Source: Paraburkholderia kururiensis JCM 10599 = LMG 19447
GTDB taxonomy: Bacteria; Pseudomonadota; Gammaproteobacteria; Burkholderiales; Burkholderiaceae
Direction: 5' to 3'
NCBI RefSeq assembly: GCF_003986935.1
Contig: NZ_RJZE01000003.1
Location: 1-64,000 of the forward strand
Length of the DNA: 64,000 bases
Shown: positions 33,157 through 41,108 of the stretch, piece by piece
Numbering within the stretch: the stretch's first letter is position 1
Layout: the number at the start of each line of letters is the position of its first letter
Made by a program: the position numbers and the translations under genes
Notes under the pieces: generated by a model
Databases searched by the model: none
Seen by the model: only the letters and a program-made list of their open reading frames with translations
Told to the model about the DNA's origin: nothing

Positions 33157-33894
33157 ATGAAAAACGCCTCTCCCGACCTGCCCAGCCCCGCGTTGCAGCG
33201 CCCCGCGGCGCGCGACCGCGACATCGACCTCACCGTGGCACGCGTTGCCGATACGCTCGAAGAGGAAATCGTGCTGGGCGCGCTGCATCCGCGCGAACGC
33301 CTTGTGGAAGACGATCTGTGCGAACGCTTCGTGATCAAGCGTCACGTCACGCGGCTCGTGCTCGCGGAACTCGAGCAGCGCGGCCTCGTCGAGCGGCGCA
33401 AGAACGTAGGTGCGCTCGTGAAGTCGTACACGCCGCGCGAGGTGATGGAGTTGTACTCGGTGCGGGAAATTCTGGAAACCAGCGCGGCTTCACGTATCAA
33501 GCTGCCGGTGCCGCCGGAACAACTCGCAGAACTGGTCGAAATCCAGCAGACGCACGACGCCGCCGCGCAGACCGGCGACCTGCGCGGCGTGTTCCGCTCG
33601 AACATGGCTTTTCACCGCGCGCTGTTCGCACTGTCCGACAACCAGGCACTGACCGAAGCCATTCGCGAATACGAGCGCCGTACGCATGCCATTCGCTCGG
33701 CGTCGCTGCTCTTTCCGCACTACCTCGAAAAAGCCCGCAGCGAACACCACGAAATGCTGAAGGCGCTGGCCGGCAATGATCAGGGCAGACTGGTCGAACT
33801 CTGCCGCGACCACCTGGTTCCGGCCCGCGATGCTTATCTCGATGCGTATCACCGCCGCGCAGGCACCACGGCGGGCGCGAACATCGACCAGTAG
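33157..33894 (+). CDS. GntR-family regulator with FCD domain
   Basis: The 245-residue protein begins MKNASPDLPSPALQRPAARD. It has a winged-helix domain (about 20-90, DDLCERFVIKRHVTRLVLAE as the recognition region) and a helical FCD domain with FRSNMAFHRALFALSDN and the metal-ligand His in RSEHHEMLKAL. The longer upstream frame overlaps the end of the dehydratase gene and lacks a start with a ribosome site. It probably controls the sugar-acid genes on either side, but its operator is not proven. Confidence 0.85.
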   Translation: MKNASPDLPSPALQRPAARDRDIDLTVARVADTLEEEIVLGALHPRERLVEDDLCERFVIKRHVTRLVLAELEQRGLVERRKNVGALVKSYTPREVMELYSVREILETSAASRIKLPVPPEQLAELVEIQQTHDAAAQTGDLRGVFRSNMAFHRALFALSDNQALTEAIREYERRTHAIRSASLLFPHYLEKARSEHHEMLKALAGNDQGRLVELCRDHLVPARDAYLDAYHRRAGTTAGANIDQ

Positions 33895-33965
33895 ACCCGT
33901 AGCAGGCTCCAACGCCGGGCGGCTTTCTTGCTCCCGGCAATGGCGCTTTACTCAGGAGAACTGAA

Positions 33966-34775
33966 ATGAACCGAATCTTGATAACCGGTGCGGCCGGCCA
34001 CATCGGCCGGGCTTTGCGACGCGGGCTGAAGGGCTCATACCCGCTGATCAGGCTGGCCGACATCGCGCCGCAAGCCCCCGCGGAGCCGGGCGAAGAAATC
34101 GTGACGGCCGATATCACGGACCCCGCGCAACTCAGGCAGGCAATGGAAGGAATCGACTGTGTGGTCCACCTTGCCGGCATTCCCGACGAAGACACGTGGG
34201 ACAACATTCGCCGCATGAACATCGAAGGCTGCTACAACGTGTTCGAAGCAGCGCGTATGGCGGGCGTCAAGCGCGTGATCTTTGCAAGTTCCAATCACGC
34301 TGTGGGCTTTCACCGCCGCGACCGGATGATCGACGATGAAGTCATGCCGCGTCCCGATAGCCGATATGGCATGTCGAAAGTATTCGGCGAAGCGGTTGGG
34401 CGGCTGTACGCGGACAAGTACGGGCTCTCGGTGGCCTGCCTGCGCATCGGGTCGTTCCGTCCGGACGACCGACCCACGGCGCCCCGCCATCTCTACACCT
34501 GGATCAGTCATCGCGACATGGTCCAACTCGTGCGTCGCGCGATCGACTATCCGGCGTATCACTTCATCGTCGCTTACGGCGTGTCCAACAATGCTCGCAA
34601 CCGTTGGGACAACGCAAACGTGCGCTTTCTCGGCTACGAGCCGCAGGACGATGCCGAACGCTATGCCGCTGCGATCCTCGCCCCGGGCACGCACGAAGAC
34701 GAACGCGAGGCCTTGTTTCACGGCGGTTTCGGCTGTCTCGCCGAATTCGCCGGAAAACTCGAGGCTATCGACTGA
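33966..34775 (+). CDS. udh: Uronate dehydrogenase-like NAD-dependent epimerase/dehydratase family enzyme
   Basis: The 269-residue protein has an N-terminal Rossmann motif TGAAGHIGRALRRGL, HLAGIPDEDTWDNI and the catalytic SSNHAVGFHRRD. The Tyr and Lys lie in YGMSKVFGEAVGR, followed by CLRIGSFRP and the C-terminal NNARNRWDNANVRFLGY. This combination, especially SSNHAVGF and the W-x-x-x-x segment, is that of uronate dehydrogenases. These oxidise D-galacturonate or D-glucuronate with NAD+ to the aldarolactone. The ATG has AGGAG upstream. It pairs functionally with the enolase-superfamily dehydratase and the lactonase nearby. Confidence 0.85.
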   Translation: MNRILITGAAGHIGRALRRGLKGSYPLIRLADIAPQAPAEPGEEIVTADITDPAQLRQAMEGIDCVVHLAGIPDEDTWDNIRRMNIEGCYNVFEAARMAGVKRVIFASSNHAVGFHRRDRMIDDEVMPRPDSRYGMSKVFGEAVGRLYADKYGLSVACLRIGSFRPDDRPTAPRHLYTWISHRDMVQLVRRAIDYPAYHFIVAYGVSNNARNRWDNANVRFLGYEPQDDAERYAAAILAPGTHEDEREALFHGGFGCLAEFAGKLEAID

Positions 34776-34782
34776 CCATCGC

Positions 34783-34830
34783 GGGCATCGCAGCGCAGGG
34801 CGCGTACTGCGCCACCGCGCTGAGATGCCC
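34783..34830. terminator. Nested hairpin between convergent genes
   Basis: A strong imperfect palindrome begins eight bases after the udh stop. The outer stem is GGGCATC/GATGCCC, then AGCGC/GCGCT, then GGCGC/GCGCC around a five-base loop. It lies between udh and the convergent dehydratase gene, so it may act as a bidirectional terminator. It lacks a T-run, so a repetitive extragenic palindrome is the alternative. The rest of this gap to 34937 shows no gene. Confidence 0.5.
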
Positions 34831-34937
34831 ACGGGTGGAACGAACCGGAACGATGGGCGCATATGCCCCGTGCGCCATCCAGCAAGGAGCACGTAACAAT
34901 GACGTTTTTCGCTGCCGGCCCGCGATGCGCGACGTCC

Positions 34938-36062
34938 TCACCTCGACTCGGTCCAACGCCCGTACTTCGCCACCTGGGTCTCGTCGAAATTGAATCCGAG
35001 CCCCGGCTCCTGGTGCAGGACGATGCGACCATTCTTGTGCGTCAATTGACGGTCAATGAGACGCCGGAAGTTGAGCACCTGGTCGTCGCGGAAAAACTCG
35101 ACGTAGCGCGCGTTCGGCGTGGCCGCTACCAGCGGCGCGTGGACGTCATGGAACCAGTGCGGGCACACGACGACACCGTAGCTCGCCGCCGTGGCGGCAA
35201 TACGGCGCCACTCCGAAATACCGCCGCAAACCAGCGCATCGGTCTGCAGGATCGACGCCGCCTGCTTGTCGAGCAGCTCCTTGTGATACCAGCGGCCGTA
35301 CCCGATCTCGCCCGTCGCAATGGGCACGCGCGTCGCGCTTGCGAGGCGTGCGTGGTTGTCCACGTCGTCGGGCGAAAACGGCTCTTCGATGAAGTAAGGG
35401 TCGTACGCCTCGAAGCGGCGGACGAACTGGAGCGCTTCAGTCACGTCGTGCCAGCCGTTGTTGATGTCGATCATCAGTTCGACGTCCGGGCCAATCGCCT
35501 CGCGCGCGGCGCGCACGCGCGCCTCTTCTTCAACCGGCGAAAGACGACCGGCTTTCATCTTCACGGCCCTGAACCCTGCTTCGACATAGCCCGCCATTTC
35601 CTCGCCGAGTTTCTCGGGCGTCTTGCCGTCGAGGTAATAGCCGCCGCTCGCGTAGGCCGGCACCGTTTCCAGTTCAACCGCCCCCAGATACTTGTGAAGC
35701 GGCACGCCATGTGTGCGCGCATTGAGGTCCCACAGCGCCGTATCCAGCACGCTGATAGCGCGCATCACGGTGCCGGCCCGCCCCTGCAGCAGGCTCTCCT
35801 GATACATGGCTTGCCACAGCCCTTCCACGCCGTACGAATCGCGTCCCTTCAGAACCGGCGCCAGCAATTGCTCCACCGCTACGCGCATCAGTTCGCCGCC
35901 CGCGCTGCCCACATAGCAGAAACCGATGCCTTCCACGCCGTCGCTCGATCGTATCTTGACGAGACCATACTCGCGGCGCGACACGACGCGCGTTGAAAAC
36001 GACGTCACGCGGTCCAGCGGGACCACGGCAGTACAAACGGAAATGGACTCGATTCGTGGCAT
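34938..36062 (-). CDS. Mandelate racemase/muconate-lactonising enzyme family dehydratase (aldarate dehydratase-like)
   Basis: The 374-residue protein begins MPRIESISVCTAVVPLDRVT. It is an enolase-superfamily member: K-x-K catalytic pair in AVKMKAGRL, metal ligands Asp in LMIDINNGW, Glu in FIEEPFSPDD and Glu in ATGEIGYGRW, with a His in CPHWFHDVH. The set fits acid-sugar dehydratases such as galactarate or glucarate dehydratase. Together with the uronate dehydrogenase it would turn a uronate into a 2-keto-3-deoxy aldarate. It starts divergently from the LysR gene 130 bases away, and the ATG at 36062 begins the conserved domain. Confidence 0.87.
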   Translation of the reverse strand: MPRIESISVCTAVVPLDRVTSFSTRVVSRREYGLVKIRSSDGVEGIGFCYVGSAGGELMRVAVEQLLAPVLKGRDSYGVEGLWQAMYQESLLQGRAGTVMRAISVLDTALWDLNARTHGVPLHKYLGAVELETVPAYASGGYYLDGKTPEKLGEEMAGYVEAGFRAVKMKAGRLSPVEEEARVRAAREAIGPDVELMIDINNGWHDVTEALQFVRRFEAYDPYFIEEPFSPDDVDNHARLASATRVPIATGEIGYGRWYHKELLDKQAASILQTDALVCGGISEWRRIAATAASYGVVVCPHWFHDVHAPLVAATPNARYVEFFRDDQVLNFRRLIDRQLTHKNGRIVLHQEPGLGFNFDETQVAKYGRWTESR

Positions 36063-36191
36063 ATGGACCTGTCTCCTGGTGTCTTCGAGTAAAGGAATGC
36101 GCCAAAGTGCGGCGCCCACCATGAAGTGTGAGGGCTGCTGCGCCGCGATGGCAGCATGCTTCGCCTTCTTCAGGCATTAAAACTTTTATCG

Positions 36192-37145
36192 ATGGACTCG
36201 CGCTATCTTCAGAGCTTCGTCTACGTCGTCGAGCTCGGCTCGATTGCAGAAGCCGCACGGCGTCTCGACCTGACGCCCGCGGCCGTCGCCCAACGCGTCA
36301 AGATGCTGGAGGCCGAACTGGGCACGAAACTCGTGCGCCGCTCGGGCCGTACAGTCGGAACGACCGAAGCGGGCGAACGCATTCTCGAGCGGGCACGCAC
36401 GGTGCTGCACGAAATTCGCGACCTCAAGTCCGATCTGAACGACGCCGCCACGCTTGCGGGCCAGTTGCGCCTGGGCGGTACGCCGACCATGATGACGGGC
36501 CTCATTCCCGACGTGCTGGCCACCCTGCTCACACGTCACCTCCAGATGGACATCTATCTGGAGCCCGGCCCTTCGACAGAGCTTTATCGCAAAGTCGTGA
36601 ACGGCCATCTCGATGCAGCCGTGCTGGTCCAGCCGCTCTTCGCGCTGCCGAAAAGCTGCGACTGGCACACGTTTCGCGAGGAACCGCTCGTGCTCCTCAC
36701 ACCCGCCTCGATGAACGTGATGGACGTTCACGAAACATTGCGCACAGAACCCTTTCTGCGCTACGACCGCAACGTTGTAGGCGGCCAGCTTGCGGACGCC
36801 TATCTGCGGCAGCACAACATCAATCCGCGCCAGCGCTGCGAACTGGACGGACTCGACGCGCTGGCCGTTCTGACCGACCGCGGCCTCGGCGTAACGCTCG
36901 TGCCGGACTGGCGCATGACGCGCTTCGCTGGCCTCGCGCTCGCGAAATGGGCGCTTCCTCATCCCTTTACCAGGCGAGTGGTCGGGCTGCTCTGGAACCG
37001 CTCGTCGGCACGCGTGCGGCTTGTCCACGCGTTTCGCGAGATCGCTATCGAACTGCTGGGCGAAAATGGTGCGCAACAGCAAGGCGCCGGGCAAAACCCC
37101 AGCACGCCGTTGCGCATGCCGGACACAAAAAACTCTGATGCCTGA
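36192..37145 (+). CDS. LysR-family transcriptional regulator
   Basis: The 317-residue protein starts MDSRYLQSFVYVVELGSIAE. It has a LysR helix-turn-helix (about 16-45, AARRLDLTPAAVAQRVKMLE), the linker helix and a periplasmic-binding-like effector domain. The ATG at 36192 gives the canonical LysR N-terminus; 12 extra residues from an upstream ATG are unlikely. It is divergent from the dehydratase gene, the usual layout when a LysR protein controls its neighbour. It may also control the lactonase and DapA-like genes that follow in the same direction. Confidence 0.9.
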   Translation: MDSRYLQSFVYVVELGSIAEAARRLDLTPAAVAQRVKMLEAELGTKLVRRSGRTVGTTEAGERILERARTVLHEIRDLKSDLNDAATLAGQLRLGGTPTMMTGLIPDVLATLLTRHLQMDIYLEPGPSTELYRKVVNGHLDAAVLVQPLFALPKSCDWHTFREEPLVLLTPASMNVMDVHETLRTEPFLRYDRNVVGGQLADAYLRQHNINPRQRCELDGLDALAVLTDRGLGVTLVPDWRMTRFAGLALAKWALPHPFTRRVVGLLWNRSSARVRLVHAFREIAIELLGENGAQQQGAGQNPSTPLRMPDTKNSDA

Positions 37146-37255
37146 AGCAAGCGGCCGTCGCTTTTCCTGGTCCCGGCCGCCGCGTAATACTGGGCTTGCC
37201 GCCAAGCTTGCTCCTGGCCGAAGCACCAGGAAAGCCCCGTTAATGGAACGACCAT

Positions 37256-38341
37256 ATGCCCGAAAACTGCTTCGCCATCCTCTCTAATGCCAACGACGCC
37301 AGCCTCTGGACCTACTGTTTCGACGCTTCAGCCACCGCGCCCTCGCTGCGCGCAAGCGAACGCATCGCAGCGGGCCCCGGCGTGATGCCGCTCGCACTGA
37401 GCGCCGACCACCGCCAACTCTTCGCGGCCACACGCGGCGGCACGCCTTCGCTCGTGAAGTACTCGGTGGACTCTCGCGCTGCCCGACTGACAACCGAATA
37501 CCGCCTCCCTATCGGCGCGAGTCTCGTCTCGCTGGCCGCCGACCGCACGGGGCAGTTTCTATTCGGCGTCTCGTACGGTAGCCACGAACTGCTCGCCTTT
37601 AGCGTCAAGCAACTCGACCTCGGCGACGCTACGCCACGCCAGGTGGAAAGCGGCATCCGTAACGCGCACGGTGTGCTGGTATCGGACGACAATCGTTTCG
37701 TCTACGCGACCTCGCTCGGCAGCGACGCCGTGCTGTCCTGGACCCTCGACGAAAACGCCGCGCAACCGCTCTCGGCGCTCGAAACACTATCGGTTGGCCG
37801 TGGTTTCGGCCCGCGGCATTTGTGCCTTGCGCCCGGCGGCGCATGGCTCTATGTGCTCAGCGAATTTCGCGCGACCGTAGCGGTGTTTCGTCGCGATACG
37901 CGCACCGGCAGGCTCGCGCCGCACAGCGTCTGCGCGCGACCCGACGTACTCGCCGATTTGCAGGACGGCTTTGCGCGCCCGCCCGCCACGGAGCCGCAAC
38001 CCGATCCGGCCATGCTCGCTTCGCTCGTCTGGGCCGCCGATATCCATGTGCATCCCGATGGGCGCTTCGTCAATTTCTCCGAGCGCACGACGAACCGCCT
38101 CTTCACGCTGCGCGTGCGCGCCGACGGCACACTCGAACACGCCGGACACGTCGAGACCGAACCGCAGCCGCGCGGCTTTCGCATCGACCCGTCCGGTCGG
38201 ACGCTGCTCGCGTGCGGCGAACACTCCACGCACGTGTCGTTGTTCAGCATCGACACACAAACGGGCGCTCTCACGTTGTGTTCGCGAAGCGAAGGTGGGA
38301 GCGGGGCAAACTGGGTAGAAATCGTGGCGGCCGACTCATGA
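37256..38341 (+). CDS. Beta-propeller lactonase (6-phosphogluconolactonase YbhE/Pgl-like)
   Basis: The 361-residue protein shows seven-bladed propeller repeats, for example VMPLALSADHRQLFAA, NAHGVLVSDDNRFVYATSLG, GPRHLCLAPGGAWLYVLSE, ADIHVHPDGRFVNFSER and PRGFRIDPSGRTLLACGE. The SLGSD and H-V-H-P-D positions match the lactonase_7 family, which includes 6-phosphogluconolactonases and aldonolactonases. Here it would hydrolyse a sugar-acid lactone made by the uronate or sugar dehydrogenase. Its stop overlaps the DapA-like gene by four bases (ATGA), so the two are coupled. Confidence 0.85.
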   Translation: MPENCFAILSNANDASLWTYCFDASATAPSLRASERIAAGPGVMPLALSADHRQLFAATRGGTPSLVKYSVDSRAARLTTEYRLPIGASLVSLAADRTGQFLFGVSYGSHELLAFSVKQLDLGDATPRQVESGIRNAHGVLVSDDNRFVYATSLGSDAVLSWTLDENAAQPLSALETLSVGRGFGPRHLCLAPGGAWLYVLSEFRATVAVFRRDTRTGRLAPHSVCARPDVLADLQDGFARPPATEPQPDPAMLASLVWAADIHVHPDGRFVNFSERTTNRLFTLRVRADGTLEHAGHVETEPQPRGFRIDPSGRTLLACGEHSTHVSLFSIDTQTGALTLCSRSEGGSGANWVEIVAADS

Positions 38342-39276
38342 GCAACGTATTGGATGTATCGGCGAAAGGCGTTTTTCCGATTGCCGTCACGCCGTTCACC
38401 GAAGATGGCCAACTCGACCTGGCCAGCACTGACCGGATGGTGGACTTCTATCTGGAGTGCGGCGCAAACGGCCTCACCATACTCGGCATTCTGGGCGAAG
38501 CCACGAAACTGACCGCCGACGAATCGCGCACGTTCGTCGCGCGCGTGCTGGCACGCGTGGCAGGCCGCATGCCGGTCGTCGTCGGCGCATCGGCTCCGGG
38601 TTTCGCGCCAATGCGCGAACTCGCGACAAGTGTGATGGACATGGGCGCCTCCGGCGTGATGGTTGCGCCGGCCCCCACCTTGCGCACGGACGAGCAGATC
38701 GTCGCCTACTTCGACATGGTGGCCGCGACGCTGCGCGAACGCTGCCCCTGGGTGCTGCAGGACCACCCGGTTTCCACCGGCGTGCAAATGGCCCCTTCGG
38801 TGATTCTGCGCATACTGGGCAACGCGCCGACATGCGTGATGCTCAAGCACGAGGACATTCCGGGCCTCTCGAAACTCTCCGCCATTCGCGCGGCCAGCGA
38901 GCAAGGTACGGTGCGGCGCGTGTCCATTCTGACCGGCAATGGCGGCGGCCTGTTCCTGCCCGAGGAACTCACGCGCGGCGCCGACGGCGCGATGACAGGC
39001 TTCGCCTATCCCGAGATGATGGTCGAGGTCTGCAAGGCGCACGCGGCGGGCAACGTCGAACGCGCGCACGACGTTTTCGACGCCTACCTGCCGCTCGCCC
39101 GCTATGAGCAGCAGCCGAATATCGGACTCGCGGTGCGCAAATATCTCATGGCAAAGCGCGGCGTCATTGCATCGGCAGCGCTACGCAAGCCTCGCGCCCA
39201 ACTCACCGCCGCCGATGTTGCCGACATCGAGCGGCTCGTGAAGCGGCAGGCGACACGGCTCGAAGCCTTGAAGTAG
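38338..39276 (+). CDS. DapA-family dehydratase/aldolase (L-2-keto-3-deoxyarabonate dehydratase-like)
   Basis: The 312-residue protein begins MSNVLDVSAKGVFPIAVTPF. It is a (beta/alpha)8 Schiff-base enzyme: GILGEATKLTADE, WVLQDHPVSTGVQ in place of the usual Tyr strand, and the catalytic Lys in CVMLKHEDIPG. The C-terminal DGAMTGFAYPEMM and YLPLARYEQQPNIGLAVRKYL parts resemble L-KDA dehydratase (AraD of the non-phosphorylative arabinose pathway), which removes water from a 2-keto-3-deoxy acid to give a 2-oxoglutarate semialdehyde. An aldolase for another keto-deoxy acid is the alternative. The start is fixed by the ATGA overlap. Confidence 0.8.
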   Translation: MSNVLDVSAKGVFPIAVTPFTEDGQLDLASTDRMVDFYLECGANGLTILGILGEATKLTADESRTFVARVLARVAGRMPVVVGASAPGFAPMRELATSVMDMGASGVMVAPAPTLRTDEQIVAYFDMVAATLRERCPWVLQDHPVSTGVQMAPSVILRILGNAPTCVMLKHEDIPGLSKLSAIRAASEQGTVRRVSILTGNGGGLFLPEELTRGADGAMTGFAYPEMMVEVCKAHAAGNVERAHDVFDAYLPLARYEQQPNIGLAVRKYLMAKRGVIASAALRKPRAQLTAADVADIERLVKRQATRLEALK

Positions 39277-39310
39277 CGGGCTCGTCGCATGGGATCTGAA
39301 GACCGTGGGC

Positions 39311-39322
39311 GGGCCGCGGCCC
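39311..39322. terminator. GC palindrome between convergent DapA-like and RGS-like genes
   Basis: The perfect palindrome GGGCCGCGGCCC lies in the 62-base gap between convergent genes, flanked by an outer GACC/GGTC pair. It could form a terminator stem for either transcript, but there is no T-run, so the call is weak. Confidence 0.35.
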
Positions 39323-39338
39323 TTCAAGGTCCTATTGC

Positions 39339-39944
39339 TTACGAGTCCAGCCTCATGAGTTTCGGCGAAATACTGAAACCCGCGTGAAGCATCTGAAGCA
39401 TAAACTCCTTCACCTCGCTCGCGAGGCGGTTCCCGGTCACGTCGACATGCCTGACATACGTGAACCCTTTGTCTTCCCGAGTGAATGCCGCCAGGAATCT
39501 TCCGTACGCCTCCCCAATGTCGGTAAGCAAATGAACGTACAGCCCGTTGATGTCGAAGAACCCGGCCGGCAACGGAATATTCACGCGATGCGGCGCAATC
39601 ACGATGCGCCCTCTGGAACTGCGATAAGAGGCGGGGTCCGGCGCCACCAGATTTTGCCGTGCATCGTTCAACCTGCGGCGAAGGTCCGAACCGATATTGA
39701 GTTCGTATCGGCATCCCTGAGCAATGAAATTCCTGAAGATGAAATTGAATTTCTCCATACTCGGAAGCTTTGCGTAATCGAGAATTGCGATCATCGCCAG
39801 AATATTTTCCGGAGACTGGGAGATCGTCGCGTAATACGCCAGCATTTCCCGCAAGGCATACACGTTTCTGGGATTAAAGAAGTTCGCTATTTCGTCTGCT
39901 TCAAGCCCGTCCTGCAAGCGAACCTCAAACGTATCGAGCATCAT
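39339..39944 (-). CDS. RGS-domain-like protein at the end of the T6SS operon
   Basis: The protein has 201 residues with no signal or membrane segment. Residues 24-156 read like a eukaryotic RGS (regulator of G-protein signalling) domain: SPENILAMIAILDYAKL (44-60) matches S-x-E-N-I-x-F-W...C-x-x-Y/F-K-K, IFRNFI (69-74) matches I-Y-x-E-F-I, ELNIGSDLRRRLNDA (81-95) matches E-V-N-L-D-S-x-T-R, and GEAYGRFL (144-151) matches D-S-Y-x-R-F-L. The Asn in PEN aligns with the key RGS Asn. The gene has a GGGAG site, lies 57 bases after tssA in the same direction and looks less GC-rich than its neighbours. It could be a T6SS effector or a fold coincidence; the match is by eye only. Confidence 0.6.
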   Translation of the reverse strand: MMLDTFEVRLQDGLEADEIANFFNPRNVYALREMLAYYATISQSPENILAMIAILDYAKLPSMEKFNFIFRNFIAQGCRYELNIGSDLRRRLNDARQNLVAPDPASYRSSRGRIVIAPHRVNIPLPAGFFDINGLYVHLLTDIGEAYGRFLAAFTREDKGFTYVRHVDVTGNRLASEVKEFMLQMLHAGFSISPKLMRLDS

Positions 39945-40001
39945 TTCAACTCCCTTTCGTGAATTTTCGGAAAAGTCCAGGTGGTCGCAGCGGCAACTGC
40001 G

Positions 40002-41108
40002 TCATTCGAGGCCAAGCATCGCGAGGTACCGCGACATATCGCCCTCCGTGCGCACCACCTCGCGCATCAATTCAGGCAATGGCAAGCGTCCCCACGACAC
40101 GGCGCGTTGCAACAGGTAAGGCGTCGGGCTGTGCGGCTCGTGCACGAGCAGATAATTGGCCGCGAGTTCGATCAGCTGGTAAGCCTGTGCCCGGCTATCC
40201 ACTTTCGCGGGCAATGGCTGATTCGCCTCGGGCATTGGAAACGTCTGTCCTGCCGGCGATTCCTGCAAGGCACTGGTCATTGCGGTCTCCCTCATAGCGG
40301 AGTGTGTCGTCGCGCCCGGCGCATCGGCATTTTCTGACGGCACGGCGCGAGAAGCGTGGTCGCCAGGCAGGCTGGTCACGGCTCGCAACAAGCGCGCAAG
40401 CACGTCGTCCACGCTACCCAGATGGGGTGAATCGTTTTGCAGCAGTTCGTCGAGCAGGCTTCTGAACGTACGCCACGCGCTCCGTGCCGCTTCCAGTTGC
40501 TGACGCAACGACGTGAGCGCAATCAGGTTGCTGCTCTGCTTCGCATTCCTTTCGAGCAAATCGCGCGAGAGGTCTGCCGGCCGCGCATCGTCTTCCACGA
40601 TCACGCGCTGCCACTCGTCGAGATTCACGTGCGCCGGTTCGCGTCCTTCAATTGCAAGAAGCGGCACATGCAGCGTCAGCGTGAGCGCAAGCGTGTCGTT
40701 CAACCAGACGAAGGGCGCGACGCGCGCGTCCGCATCGCCTTCCTCTAGCGCGGGCCACGCGTCTTGCCAGTAGCGTTGCGCAAGCCCTGTCAGCAACCGC
40801 GTGCCGGCCACCAGGCCTTCGATGTGGTACACGTGCGTCCATGCTTCACAGAGCCATGCCGCAAGCTGGAAGTCCTTGCTGCGATTCGCGAGCGCGTCGC
40901 TGCTCAGCGCCGCAACGCGCTTCCAGTCGGCCTTGACGAGCGGACGTTCCCAATCGCCCATGGGCAGGCTCGCATCGTCTTGCGTCCTCGCGTCGCGGAT
41001 CTGCTGGTACACCGGTTCGTAACGCAGCGAAACGCCTGCCCCATTACCCTCGGCGACGGGTGCGAGCAGCGTCTCGATATCGAAGTCCATAGCGTTCGCC
41101 TGTGTCAT
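40002..41108 (-). CDS. tssA: TssA, T6SS sheath/cap assembly protein
   Basis: The 368-residue protein has the ImpA N-terminal domain (about 5-220): LLAPVAEGNGAGVSLRYEPVYQQIRDAR, then DWKRVAALSSDALANRSKDFQLAAWLCEAW and GLVAGTRLLTGLAQRYWQDAWPAL. This is followed by a variable middle and a C-terminal segment with QLIELAANYLLVHEPHSPTPYLLQRAVSWGRLPLPELM. TssA coordinates baseplate and sheath assembly. The ATG overlaps the tssM stop (ATGA), so the long upstream frame is not used. The C-terminal half is of the short type that ends in the PYLLQRAVSW motif. Confidence 0.93.
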   Translation of the reverse strand: MTQANAMDFDIETLLAPVAEGNGAGVSLRYEPVYQQIRDARTQDDASLPMGDWERPLVKADWKRVAALSSDALANRSKDFQLAAWLCEAWTHVYHIEGLVAGTRLLTGLAQRYWQDAWPALEEGDADARVAPFVWLNDTLALTLTLHVPLLAIEGREPAHVNLDEWQRVIVEDDARPADLSRDLLERNAKQSSNLIALTSLRQQLEAARSAWRTFRSLLDELLQNDSPHLGSVDDVLARLLRAVTSLPGDHASRAVPSENADAPGATTHSAMRETAMTSALQESPAGQTFPMPEANQPLPAKVDSRAQAYQLIELAANYLLVHEPHSPTPYLLQRAVSWGRLPLPELMREVVRTEGDMSRYLAMLGLE

